Assembly (NCBI GenBank): GCA_044361315.1
Contig: JBIKJA010000001.1
Location: 124,001-188,000 of the forward strand
Direction: 5' to 3'
Source of the DNA: Crocinitomix sp044361315
GTDB taxonomy: Bacteria; Bacteroidota; Bacteroidia; Flavobacteriales_D; Crocinitomicaceae
Length of the DNA: 64,000 nt
The position numbers were made by a program, and so were the translations under genes. Positions 52,318-59,625 of this stretch are shown here, piece after piece (the stretch's first letter is position 1; each line of letters begins with the position of its first letter). A model generated the notes under the pieces. It saw only the letters and a program-made list of their open reading frames with translations, ran no database searches and was not told the DNA's origin.

Positions 52318-53370
52318 TTAACAACAAGGGGCTTCGCCACTTTCTGTGGTTGTGCTAAATGGCATAGAACCACCACATCCTTCAAAAATACCGTAATGTG
52401 TGTTCCAATTCCCATAAAAATCAAAATGTTTTTTAAAGCGGGTTTCATTTAACATTTTATAGGTGTTTCCACAAACGGTCATAATCTTTCCAGCAGGGAA
52501 ATGATGATGGTCATCTAAATCAAACGCAGCCCCTTCCCCTTCAATCGAACCTTTGTAAGCAACGGCTTGGCCATAATCCTCGCAATCCGACTCTAATCCT
52601 TCTAATTTAAACAAGCGGTAAGTCACTGAAAAAAATCGAATTAAACCTACTTTTTCTTCCAATGTTTTATTGTCAATCGTAATCGGTTTATTTTCAACCG
52701 CTCTTGGATCTGTAAAACCTGCTTTTTTAGCGAAATTCAAAAAATCATTCCAATACAAAGCCCCACTTAAACATTCTCCCCATAAAACAGGATCTTTTTG
52801 TAAATCTTGTGGAACACGGCGATCGCTATAAACATCAGAAAAATAAAGTTCACCTCCGGGCTTTAGTAATCGAAACGCATCGTTTAAGACCTTTTGTTTA
52901 TCGACTGCCAAATTTATGACACAATTAGAGATGATTAAATCAAAACTTGCGTCTTCAAAACCTAAGGAATCAAGTGCCTCAATATTTCCTTCGATAAATT
53001 CAACATTTGGTTTTTTATAGCCAAATTTCTCCGTATGATGCGCTTTGTACTTATTAGCAACATCCAATTGTTCTTTGGTCATGTCAACTCCAACCACAAA
53101 TCCATTCTCTCCAACTAATTTACTAGCAATATAACAATCTCTGCCACTTCCTGAACCCAAATCTAAAATTCTTAACCCTTTTACCTCATTTGGAATGGTT
53201 AAACCACAGCCATAATATTTCATCTGCACTTCGTCGTGAACTTCGTTTAAAGCGGCGAGGATATAAGCTGGGGGAGCTGTTAACGTACAACAAGCATTGG
53301 TTTTTAAATCAGACGAATTAGTTAATTCTTTTCCGTAATAATTTTGAACTTCTGAATGTAAAATTTCCAT
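52318..53370 (-). CDS. arsM: Arsenite S-adenosylmethionine methyltransferase
   Basis: 350 residues. SAM-binding fold: ILDLGSGSGRDCYIASKLV (about 68-86), GVDMTKEQLDVA, FDLIISNCVINL. The four Cys that bind As(III) in characterised ArsM have counterparts: C27, C55 (YYGCGL), C150 (SNCVINL) and C200 (GECLSGALY). The pair spacings of 28 and 50 match what I recall of the algal enzyme (44/72 and 174/224). A CC pair ends the protein. It methylates arsenite to volatile or less toxic forms. It sits next to phosphate transporters, which also import arsenate. No ArsR or ArsC gene is adjacent. Confidence 0.88.
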   Translation of the reverse strand: MEILHSEVQNYYGKELTNSSDLKTNACCTLTAPPAYILAALNEVHDEVQMKYYGCGLTIPNEVKGLRILDLGSGSGRDCYIASKLVGENGFVVGVDMTKEQLDVANKYKAHHTEKFGYKKPNVEFIEGNIEALDSLGFEDASFDLIISNCVINLAVDKQKVLNDAFRLLKPGGELYFSDVYSDRRVPQDLQKDPVLWGECLSGALYWNDFLNFAKKAGFTDPRAVENKPITIDNKTLEEKVGLIRFFSVTYRLFKLEGLESDCEDYGQAVAYKGSIEGEGAAFDLDDHHHFPAGKIMTVCGNTYKMLNETRFKKHFDFYGNWNTHYGIFEGCGGSMPFSTTTESGEAPCC

Positions 53371-53480
53371 ATAAAAAATAAATTTTAGTTGGTTTCAGTT
53401 CGACGATTAACTTGTCAAATTGCCAATAAACTAATCTGTCGGATAAAACAACAATTAATTACAAACCTGTTTGAAAAATT

Positions 53481-55097
53481 TTATTTAAAATGTTTTAATG
53501 CACTTTGCACATCTAAATCATCATCTAAATAAACAGAATAATAACCATTGTCCTCCCAAATATGCCTAGCTAACTCAGCTTTCATTCGGTTTTTAATTAC
53601 TTTGCTTGAAATGACAATATCAGAAGGTTTTTTAGGCACACCGAGCTTTTCAGCATAGGCAATAAATTGATCCAACATTGCTTGAGAAACCACAAAATTT
53701 TTCAAAAAAGTATTAAAATCGGTAAACCGCGCTCTGTTTTTATCTAAATAAGCAATTGCCCAATGATTAAAAATTCCTGCATAATATAATTCTGTCAAAT
53801 AATAAGATGCCCCAGCGGTATCATTTGGAATAAATTGATCAGGATAAATTCCACCACCACCATAAACAACTCGCCCACCTTTGGTGATAAACTTCAATTT
53901 CTCGTCTTTTTTAATACTGTCCTCGTTCATTAACTCACCCTTTTCATACCGCTCGTAATAATCCTTTTCGTAGTCAACCCCTTCACCATAAGGTCGTTGA
54001 ATGCACCGGCCAGTTGGTGTATAATACCTTGAAACCGTCAATCGTAATGCACTGCCATCCGTTAATTCTTGTTGATCTTGAACTAATCCCTTACCGAAAG
54101 ATCTTCGGCCCATAATCATTCCACGGTCATTGTCCTGAATTGCACCTGCCACAATTTCACTTGCCGAAGCAGACAATGAATTAATTAAAATAACTACTTC
54201 TGTTTGTTCTAAATTACCTCGATTAGAAGAAAAATATTCTTCTTTTGGTTGCTTTCTGCCTTCGGTGTAAACGATTAACTTTCCAGATGGCAAAAACTGA
54301 TCAGCAATTTCGACCGCCGCATTCATATATCCTCCACCATTATTTCGCAAATCGAAAATAAGTTTTTTCATCCCTCTCGATTTGAGTTCTTGGGCCGCTT
54401 CAATAAATTCATCAGCAGCAGGCATGGTAAAACTATTCAATTTAATAAACCCAACTTCTTTATTCAACATGATGGAAGCATCGATACTAGAAACGCTAAT
54501 CGACCCACGAATCACTGTTAAATCTTTAATGACTCCCTTACGAAAAACTTTAATTTTCACTGACGAACCTTCACGTCCTTTTAATAATTCCATCACTTTT
54601 TCATTCGTCACATCCCCTTTAGAAATGTCCTGTCCATCCACCTCTATCAATCGATCTCCTGCTTTCATCCCTGCAGCTAACGAAGGCGAACCAGGCATGA
54701 TGTGCGTCGCAACTAGCGAATCATCATGAATCAAAAAACGAATCCCTACTCCACCAAATTTGCCCTCTAATTCTTCATTCACCATGCTCAAATCACTGGC
54801 AGGAATGTAAACACTGTGCGGATCTAATTTTTCAATCATCCCAGCAATTGAGCTTTCAATCAACATATCATGATCAACTGAATCCACGTAACGATCCTCA
54901 ATCATTTCTAAAATGGTCGAAAATTTATTAGAATTCGATGAAATGACATTGGTAGTTCCTCCTCCTGCTGGAATAAAAAGAGTACCTAACCACACTCCAA
55001 CCGCCAGTGTGATTCCCATTAAAATAGGAATTAAAAAGACATAATTTGTCCCTTTAGCCTCTTCATTAATTTTTTCATTTCCTCCAATTTCTGTCAT
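53481..55097 (-). CDS. S41 C-terminal processing peptidase
   Basis: 538 residues: cytoplasmic tail, one membrane helix (about 19-41), a PDZ domain (about 95-185, FGGVGIRF, MPGSPSLAAGMKAGDRLIEVDGQDI), then the S41 catalytic domain. The nucleophile Ser is in NSLSASASEIVAGAIQDN near 308 and the Lys base in RRSFGKGLVQ near 333. The C-terminal ~120 residues are a family-specific helical extension. It acts in the periplasm on proteins with exposed hydrophobic C-termini. Its ATG overlaps the upstream dCMP deaminase stop (ATGA). Confidence 0.92.
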   Translation of the reverse strand: MTEIGGNEKINEEAKGTNYVFLIPILMGITLAVGVWLGTLFIPAGGGTTNVISSNSNKFSTILEMIEDRYVDSVDHDMLIESSIAGMIEKLDPHSVYIPASDLSMVNEELEGKFGGVGIRFLIHDDSLVATHIMPGSPSLAAGMKAGDRLIEVDGQDISKGDVTNEKVMELLKGREGSSVKIKVFRKGVIKDLTVIRGSISVSSIDASIMLNKEVGFIKLNSFTMPAADEFIEAAQELKSRGMKKLIFDLRNNGGGYMNAAVEIADQFLPSGKLIVYTEGRKQPKEEYFSSNRGNLEQTEVVILINSLSASASEIVAGAIQDNDRGMIMGRRSFGKGLVQDQQELTDGSALRLTVSRYYTPTGRCIQRPYGEGVDYEKDYYERYEKGELMNEDSIKKDEKLKFITKGGRVVYGGGGIYPDQFIPNDTAGASYYLTELYYAGIFNHWAIAYLDKNRARFTDFNTFLKNFVVSQAMLDQFIAYAEKLGVPKKPSDIVISSKVIKNRMKAELARHIWEDNGYYSVYLDDDLDVQSALKHFK

Positions 55098-55516
55098 AAT
55101 TCTATTATGTGCTTAACATCAATTCCAAATTCTTTCAAAAACTGAATCCCTGAATCGTCTTTGTATTGATCTAAAAAAACCACTCTTTTAATTCCTGCTT
55201 GAATAATAAGTTTGCTACATTCTTTGCAAGGCGATAAAGTAACATACAAGGTTGCACCTTCGGCATTTTGGGTGGATTTCGCCACCTTTAAAATCGCATT
55301 TGCTTCCGCATGTAAAACATACCAATGTGTATTTCCATCTTCACCCTCACAGGCATTTGTAAACCCTGAGGGAGTACCGTTATACCCATCTGAAACAATG
55401 GTGTTATTTTTAACAATCAACGAACCTACTTGTTTTCGTTTACAATGGGACAATTTTGCCCATTCTTTAGCCATTCGTAAATAGGCTCGGTCGTATTTTT
55501 CTAGTTTCTTATCCAC
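55094..55516 (-). CDS. dCMP deaminase (ComEB family)
   Basis: Zinc-dependent cytidine/deoxycytidylate deaminase: VLHAEANAILK (zinc His and proton-shuttle Glu) and LSPCKECSKLI (two zinc Cys); CKRKQVGSLIV and SDGYNGTPSGF are the family's substrate loops. It turns dCMP into dUMP for thymidylate synthesis. I start it at GTG 55516 (DKKLEKYDRAYLRMAKEW). The TTG at 55537 overlaps the -7 box, and the shorter protein matches relatives. It is first in a two-gene operon with the S41 protease. Confidence 0.9.
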   Translation of the reverse strand: MDKKLEKYDRAYLRMAKEWAKLSHCKRKQVGSLIVKNNTIVSDGYNGTPSGFTNACEGEDGNTHWYVLHAEANAILKVAKSTQNAEGATLYVTLSPCKECSKLIIQAGIKRVVFLDQYKDDSGIQFLKEFGIDVKHIIEL

Positions 55517-55534
55517 AATTTCAATTGCAACGTA

Positions 55535-55562
55535 CAAATGTACAAATTGTTAATGCTTTCAA
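55535..55562 (-). promoter_or_regulatory. Promoter of the dCMP deaminase/S41 operon
   Basis: Minus strand: TTG at 55562-55560, a 17-bp spacer and a perfect -7 TACATTTG at 55542-55535. It decides the deaminase start (GTG 55516). Confidence 0.65.
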
Positions 55563-55600
55563 TTAGTAAAATTTTTTAATTTATGATAAACGGCTAACAA

Positions 55601-56317
55601 TTAGCGTCCTCTGCCTAACCCATATCTGAGAATGCACCAAATGGCTCGAAAACCATCTTTCCACCCGATTTTTTTCCCTTGTTCTTCGGTTCGTGCATGA
55701 TAGGTTATTGGCACTTCTGCCCATTTTAACGATCGATCTTTGGCTAATTTGGCGGTGATTTCTGGCTCAAAACCAAAGCGTTGCTCCACCAATTTCAACG
55801 CTTTAAAACTCTTTGCAGGCACCAATTTATAACAGGTTTCTACATCTGTTATTTTGGTTCTAAAAACAAAATTTGCTAGGCGGGTCAAGAATGCATTGGC
55901 TAAATTACTCATCCGTGTTCCACCTCTAACCTCTTTGCCGAGAAAGCGCGATCCATAAACTACGTCCGCTCCTCTTTGAGTTACTTGTGCAATTAAAAGA
56001 TTTATTTCTGATGGATCTAGTTCTAAATCTGCATCTTGAATAATGATATAATCTCCTGATGCTTTTTTAATTCCTGAATGAATTGCTCCACCTTTGCCCG
56101 TATTTTTTGAATGATGCAAACAATTAATTGAAGGCGAATTTATTTCCGCGAGCGCTTGTTCAATTTTTTGGTCAGATCCATCGGTTGAACAGTCGTTGAC
56201 AATAATAATTTCTTTCTCGATGCCTTCAATCAACACCAACTTATGTATCACTCGAATGACATCTTCGATGGTCTGTGCCTCATTAAAACAAGGAATTATG
56301 ATGGAGAGCTTTTGCAT
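55601..56317 (-). CDS. Family 2 glycosyltransferase (dolichol-phosphate-mannose-synthase-like)
   Basis: 238 residues from ATG 56317. GT-A fold: LSIIIPCFNEAQTIEDVI, IIVNDCSTDGSD, NTGKGGAIHSGIKKASGDYIIIQDADLELDP (DxD-like metal site), DVVYGSRFLG, DVETCYKLVPA and the C-terminal GWKDGFRAIWCIL. No membrane helices, so it resembles the soluble DPM1 type that transfers a sugar from a nucleotide sugar to a polyprenyl phosphate. The longer reading would start upstream of its promoter. Confidence 0.88.
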   Translation of the reverse strand: MQKLSIIIPCFNEAQTIEDVIRVIHKLVLIEGIEKEIIIVNDCSTDGSDQKIEQALAEINSPSINCLHHSKNTGKGGAIHSGIKKASGDYIIIQDADLELDPSEINLLIAQVTQRGADVVYGSRFLGKEVRGGTRMSNLANAFLTRLANFVFRTKITDVETCYKLVPAKSFKALKLVEQRFGFEPEITAKLAKDRSLKWAEVPITYHARTEEQGKKIGWKDGFRAIWCILRYGLGRGR

Positions 56318-56322
56318 GGCTT

Positions 56323-56353
56323 CAAAGATAATGGATTTAACTAAACCCACAAA
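56323..56353 (-). promoter_or_regulatory. Promoter of the family 2 glycosyltransferase; near-leaderless
   Basis: Minus strand: -33 TTTG (56353-56350), a 19-bp spacer and a perfect -7 TATCTTTG (56330-56323). The ATG at 56317 follows after five bases. Confidence 0.65.
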
Positions 56354-56433
56354 TCTTTGTTGCCTCATCCTTTGAATTTCCATAGTTGTTAGTGCTAAAA
56401 ATGGTTCTATTAAAGATAGCTCAAATAATTACT

Positions 56434-56441
56434 TAATTTTG
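56434..56441 (+). promoter_or_regulatory. -7 element (TAATTTTG) of rsgA
   Basis: A perfect TAnnTTTG. It lies 16 bases before the CTG at 56458, which is the only plausible start for the full RsgA N-terminus. Confidence 0.55.
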
Positions 56442-56457
56442 CAGGAAAACTAGGACA

Positions 56458-57411
56458 CTGAAAAAAGGGACTGTCATAAAATCAACAGGAAGTTGGTACA
56501 AAGTAATCGATCAAGATGGCGCTCATTGGAATTGCCGGATTCGAGGGAAATTGCGTTTGGATGGAATTAAATCCACGAATCCAATTGCCGTGGGTGATGA
56601 AATTGAATTTGAAAAAGAACCTGACGAAGATGAATTTATGGGGGTGATAAAAACCATTCTCCCACGAAAAAATTACATCGTACGAAAATCCATCAACCTC
56701 AGTAAACGATCGCACATTTTGGCGGCAAATATCGATCGAGTTTATTTGATTGTGACCCTAGTTTCGCCACAAACTCAAACTGGATTTATTGACCGATTTT
56801 TAGTGACGGCGGGCGCCTATCATATTCCTGTTACCCTTTTATTTAACAAGGTTGATTTGTATTCCGAAACTGAAATGGAGGAAATGCAAAATTTGAAAGA
56901 AGTTTATGAAAAGGCAGGCTATACCTGTATTTCTATCACGGCAACAGACCCAAATTCAGTTGAATTTTTAAAAAATGAAATTAAGGGGCAAAAGGTGATG
57001 TTTGGTGGACACAGTGGAGTTGGGAAATCGACTTTGGTAAATACTTTAGATGAAGAATTAAGTTTGCGCACAGGACTGATTTCTAAAAGTCATGCCTCTG
57101 GATTACACACCACTACATTTGCTGAAATGTTTGCGCTAAATTCGGGTGGATATATTATTGACACCCCAGGTATTCGTGCATTTGGTTTGATTGATTTTGA
57201 CAAAAAAGAATTGTCCCATTATTTTCCAGAAATGCGAGCCTTGTTGCCTGGATGTAAGTTTAATAATTGTCAACATGTCAATGAACCTAAATGCGCGGTA
57301 AAACAAGCTTTTCTTGACAATAACCTCGCCGAAAGTCGTTACCTCAATTACCTGAAAATGCTGGAGGAGGATGAAAACGAAACCTTTCGAAAAGATATTT
57401 ACAAATTTTAA
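56458..57411 (+). CDS. rsgA: Ribosome small subunit-dependent GTPase RsgA, probable CTG start
   Basis: From CTG 56458 the translation KKGTVIKSTGSWYKVIDQDGAHWNCRIRGKLRLDGIKS is the canonical N-terminal OB fold of RsgA. No ATG, GTG or TTG precedes it in frame after the stop at 56434; the first canonical codon (TTG 56551) would remove half of the OB fold. The circularly permuted GTPase has G4 LLFNKVDL, G1 GHSGVGKST and G3 DTPG. A zinc knuckle (CKFNNCQHVNEPKC) lies near the end. It acts in late 30S maturation. dtd follows with a 3-base gap. Confidence 0.92.
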   Translation: MKKGTVIKSTGSWYKVIDQDGAHWNCRIRGKLRLDGIKSTNPIAVGDEIEFEKEPDEDEFMGVIKTILPRKNYIVRKSINLSKRSHILAANIDRVYLIVTLVSPQTQTGFIDRFLVTAGAYHIPVTLLFNKVDLYSETEMEEMQNLKEVYEKAGYTCISITATDPNSVEFLKNEIKGQKVMFGGHSGVGKSTLVNTLDEELSLRTGLISKSHASGLHTTTFAEMFALNSGGYIIDTPGIRAFGLIDFDKKELSHYFPEMRALLPGCKFNNCQHVNEPKCAVKQAFLDNNLAESRYLNYLKMLEEDENETFRKDIYKF

Positions 57412-57414
57412 CGG

Positions 57415-57867
57415 ATGCGAGTAGTTTTGCAAAGAGTGTCAGAAGCCGCTGTAGAAATTGACGCGGTAGTTCATGGAAAAATAGACCTTGGCTTGTTGAT
57501 TTTGGTTGGCATCGAAACAGTTGACAGTCTTGAAGATGTGAATTGGTTAGCGAAAAAAATTGTCGGTCTTCGGATTTTTAATGACGCTGAAAATCACATG
57601 AACTTATCGGTGAAAGAGGTAAAAGGCGATCTTTTAGTTATCAGCCAGTTTACCTTGCATGCCAAAACAAAAAAAGGTAATCGACCTTCTTTCATCGAAG
57701 CGGCCCGTCCTGAAATCGCAATACCTTTATACGAAAATTTCAAAAATCAACTTGCTTTGCAATTAGAAAAGCCTGTCCAATCAGGAATTTTTGGCGCCAA
57801 TATGAAAATTTCGCTCGTTAACGATGGACCGGTCACCATTCTGATTGATTCGCAAAATAGAGGGTGA
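57415..57867 (+). CDS. dtd: D-aminoacyl-tRNA deacylase
   Basis: 150 residues, full length. Signatures: MRVVLQRVSEAAVEID at the start, VISQFTLHA (active-site loop with SQxT), KGNRPSF and the C-terminal NDGPVTILIDS with its GP cis-dipeptide. It hydrolyses D-amino acids (and glycine from tRNA-Ala) wrongly attached to tRNA. Co-transcribed with rsgA. Confidence 0.95.
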   Translation: MRVVLQRVSEAAVEIDAVVHGKIDLGLLILVGIETVDSLEDVNWLAKKIVGLRIFNDAENHMNLSVKEVKGDLLVISQFTLHAKTKKGNRPSFIEAARPEIAIPLYENFKNQLALQLEKPVQSGIFGANMKISLVNDGPVTILIDSQNRG

Positions 57868-58017
57868 ACTGAACCTGAAATAAAGCATTAATTATTCGCT
57901 ATCCGCACTGGATTTATTTCTAATTGTCTAATACTTTAGTCACCAACGTGTTGGGGGAACACCCAAAAGAGATTGATTAAATTAAACTGGTAATTCCTTG
58001 AAAGTATTGAATACTGG

Positions 58018-58045
58018 TTGAAATTGAATCAAATGATTACCTTTG
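58018..58045 (+). promoter_or_regulatory. Promoter of the family 9 glycosyltransferase; near-leaderless
   Basis: TTG at 58018-58020, a 17-bp spacer and a perfect -7 TACCTTTG (58038-58045). The TTG start codon follows after seven bases. The gap from dtd (57868-58017) shows nothing else. Confidence 0.6.
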
Positions 58046-58052
58046 AATCGTT

Positions 58053-59024
58053 TTGAAAAAATACTTGATCATACGTTTTAGTTCGATTGGAGACATTGTT
58101 TTAACGACTCCAATTGTGCGGTGTTTGAAGCTGCAAGACCCGACGTGTGAAATTCATTACCTCACCAAAAAATCGTTTTTAGGGATTTTAGCGAACAACC
58201 CTTATCTTGATAAAATCATTACAATCAATAAAGATATTGACGAGATAATGGGGTCGTTAAAGGCTGAAAAATATACGCAAGTAATTGATTTACACAATAA
58301 TTTAAGAACCTTTCGCGTAAAACAGAAATTGGGTGTGGCCGCCACAGCCTTTCCGAAACTAAATTTTAAAAAGTTTTTACTCACCACTTTCAAATTGGAT
58401 TTTATGCCAAAAATTCATGTGGTGGATCGGTATTTCGAAGCGGTAAAATCGCTGGGGATAAACAACGATGACAAAGGTTTAGATTTTTTTATTCCAGTCG
58501 AAGATGAGGTGGACGTGCAAAAGTTTGGCGTTTCGACCCATTTTATTGCCTTTGCGATTGGTGCACAATTTGCCACAAAACGTTTGCCCCCGCATCAATT
58601 GGTTAAGTTGGTGAATAAAGTCGATGGACAAGTTGTTTTATTGGGAGGCAAAACGGATGTTGAGACCGGTAAATTTATTCAGGCCAACTGCTCAAATGCG
58701 ATAAGCTTATGTGGGTTGTTAAATTTAAATCAATCTGCTTCGTTGGTAAGACAATGTGCAAAATTAATCACCCACGACACGGGTTTGATGCACATTGCTT
58801 CAGCTTTTAACAAACCTACCGTCTCGATATGGGGAAATACCGTTCCGGCATTAGGAATGGAACCTTATCAACCTCAAAATCCTGGGAATTATAGTATTCA
58901 TGAAGTGGATTTAAAATGCCGGCCTTGTTCCAAAATTGGGTATCAAACTTGTCCTAAAAAGCACTTTAAATGTATGGAAAATCAAGATTTAACAGCGATT
59001 GCTGAAGCCACAAATACTAAATAA
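58053..59024 (+). CDS. Family 9 glycosyltransferase (heptosyltransferase-like)
   Basis: 323 residues, GT-B fold. The start MKKYLIIRFSSIGDIVLTTPIVRCLK and the donor-site block LITHDTGLMHIASAFNKPTVSIWG are typical of WaaF/WaaC-type enzymes, as is the Cys cluster CRPCSKIGYQTCPKKHFKCM. It probably adds a sugar to lipopolysaccharide core or a related glycan; the sugar is not known. Start codon TTG at 58053, placed by the promoter. The end overlaps the convergent thioesterase gene by 8 bases. Confidence 0.85.
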   Translation: MKKYLIIRFSSIGDIVLTTPIVRCLKLQDPTCEIHYLTKKSFLGILANNPYLDKIITINKDIDEIMGSLKAEKYTQVIDLHNNLRTFRVKQKLGVAATAFPKLNFKKFLLTTFKLDFMPKIHVVDRYFEAVKSLGINNDDKGLDFFIPVEDEVDVQKFGVSTHFIAFAIGAQFATKRLPPHQLVKLVNKVDGQVVLLGGKTDVETGKFIQANCSNAISLCGLLNLNQSASLVRQCAKLITHDTGLMHIASAFNKPTVSIWGNTVPALGMEPYQPQNPGNYSIHEVDLKCRPCSKIGYQTCPKKHFKCMENQDLTAIAEATNTK

Positions 59025-59526
59025 ATAGGGCTTTTAATTCGGTTGCTTCGGCTGGTTTCATTCTTTCAGCCAACACCAAACTCAATTGGCGACGACGCAA
59101 AGCAGCATCGAATCGTTTATGTTCTTCTTCTGTTTCGGGTGTGATTTCAGGAACATTGATTGCTCTTCCGTTTTGATCAACCGCTACAAAGGTTAGGATG
59201 GCTTGATTGCTGGTTGTGAATTCGCCTGTGATCCGATCTTCGACAAAAACATCAATGATCACTTCCATGGACGAATTAAACGCCCGAGACACTTTTGCGC
59301 TCAAGGTAACAATTGCCCCTAAATCGACAGGTTTATTAAATGAAACATTATTGATGGAGGCTGTAACAGCAACTCGCCCCGAATGACGATGCGCAGCAAC
59401 AGCCCCAATTTCATCGATCCAAGCCAAAAGCGAACCTCCAAACAATTTTCCTAAGGTATTGGTATCATTGGGTAAAACAACTTTTGTAGAGGTTGAAATG
59501 GAATCTTTTGGAAATTTACTTGTCAT
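59017..59526 (-). CDS. Acyl-CoA thioesterase (YciA/BFIT-type hotdog)
   Basis: 169 residues, one hotdog domain: VVLPNDTNTLGKLFGGSLLAWIDEIGAVAAHRHSG (catalytic Asn/Asp region) followed by NNVSFNKPVDLGAIVTLSAKV. The C-terminal helix is charged. It hydrolyses acyl-CoA to free acid and CoA; chain preference unknown. Its probable -7 box (TAGCTTTG, minus 59588-59581) lies inside the loop of the upstream gene's terminator. Confidence 0.85.
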   Translation of the reverse strand: MTSKFPKDSISTSTKVVLPNDTNTLGKLFGGSLLAWIDEIGAVAAHRHSGRVAVTASINNVSFNKPVDLGAIVTLSAKVSRAFNSSMEVIIDVFVEDRITGEFTTSNQAILTFVAVDQNGRAINVPEITPETEEEHKRFDAALRRRQLSLVLAERMKPAEATELKALFI

Positions 59527-59551
59527 ACTATTAATTTTTAGTGACCGACTT

Positions 59552-59605
59552 AAAACAAAAAAGCCTTGTAATTTTTACCGCAAAGCTAGCAAAAATTACA
59601 AGGCT
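59552..59605 (-). terminator. Strong terminator after the PpiD/SurA-like gene, with a -7 box in its loop
   Basis: A perfect 15-bp stem: AGCCTTGTAATTTTT (59562-59576) with AAAAATTACAAGGCT (59591-59605), 14-base loop, then a T-rich tail on the minus strand. The loop contains TAGCTTTG (59588-59581), a perfect -7 element reading toward the thioesterase. Confidence 0.85.
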
Positions 59606-59625
59606 AAAATTCGATTATTTTTAAC

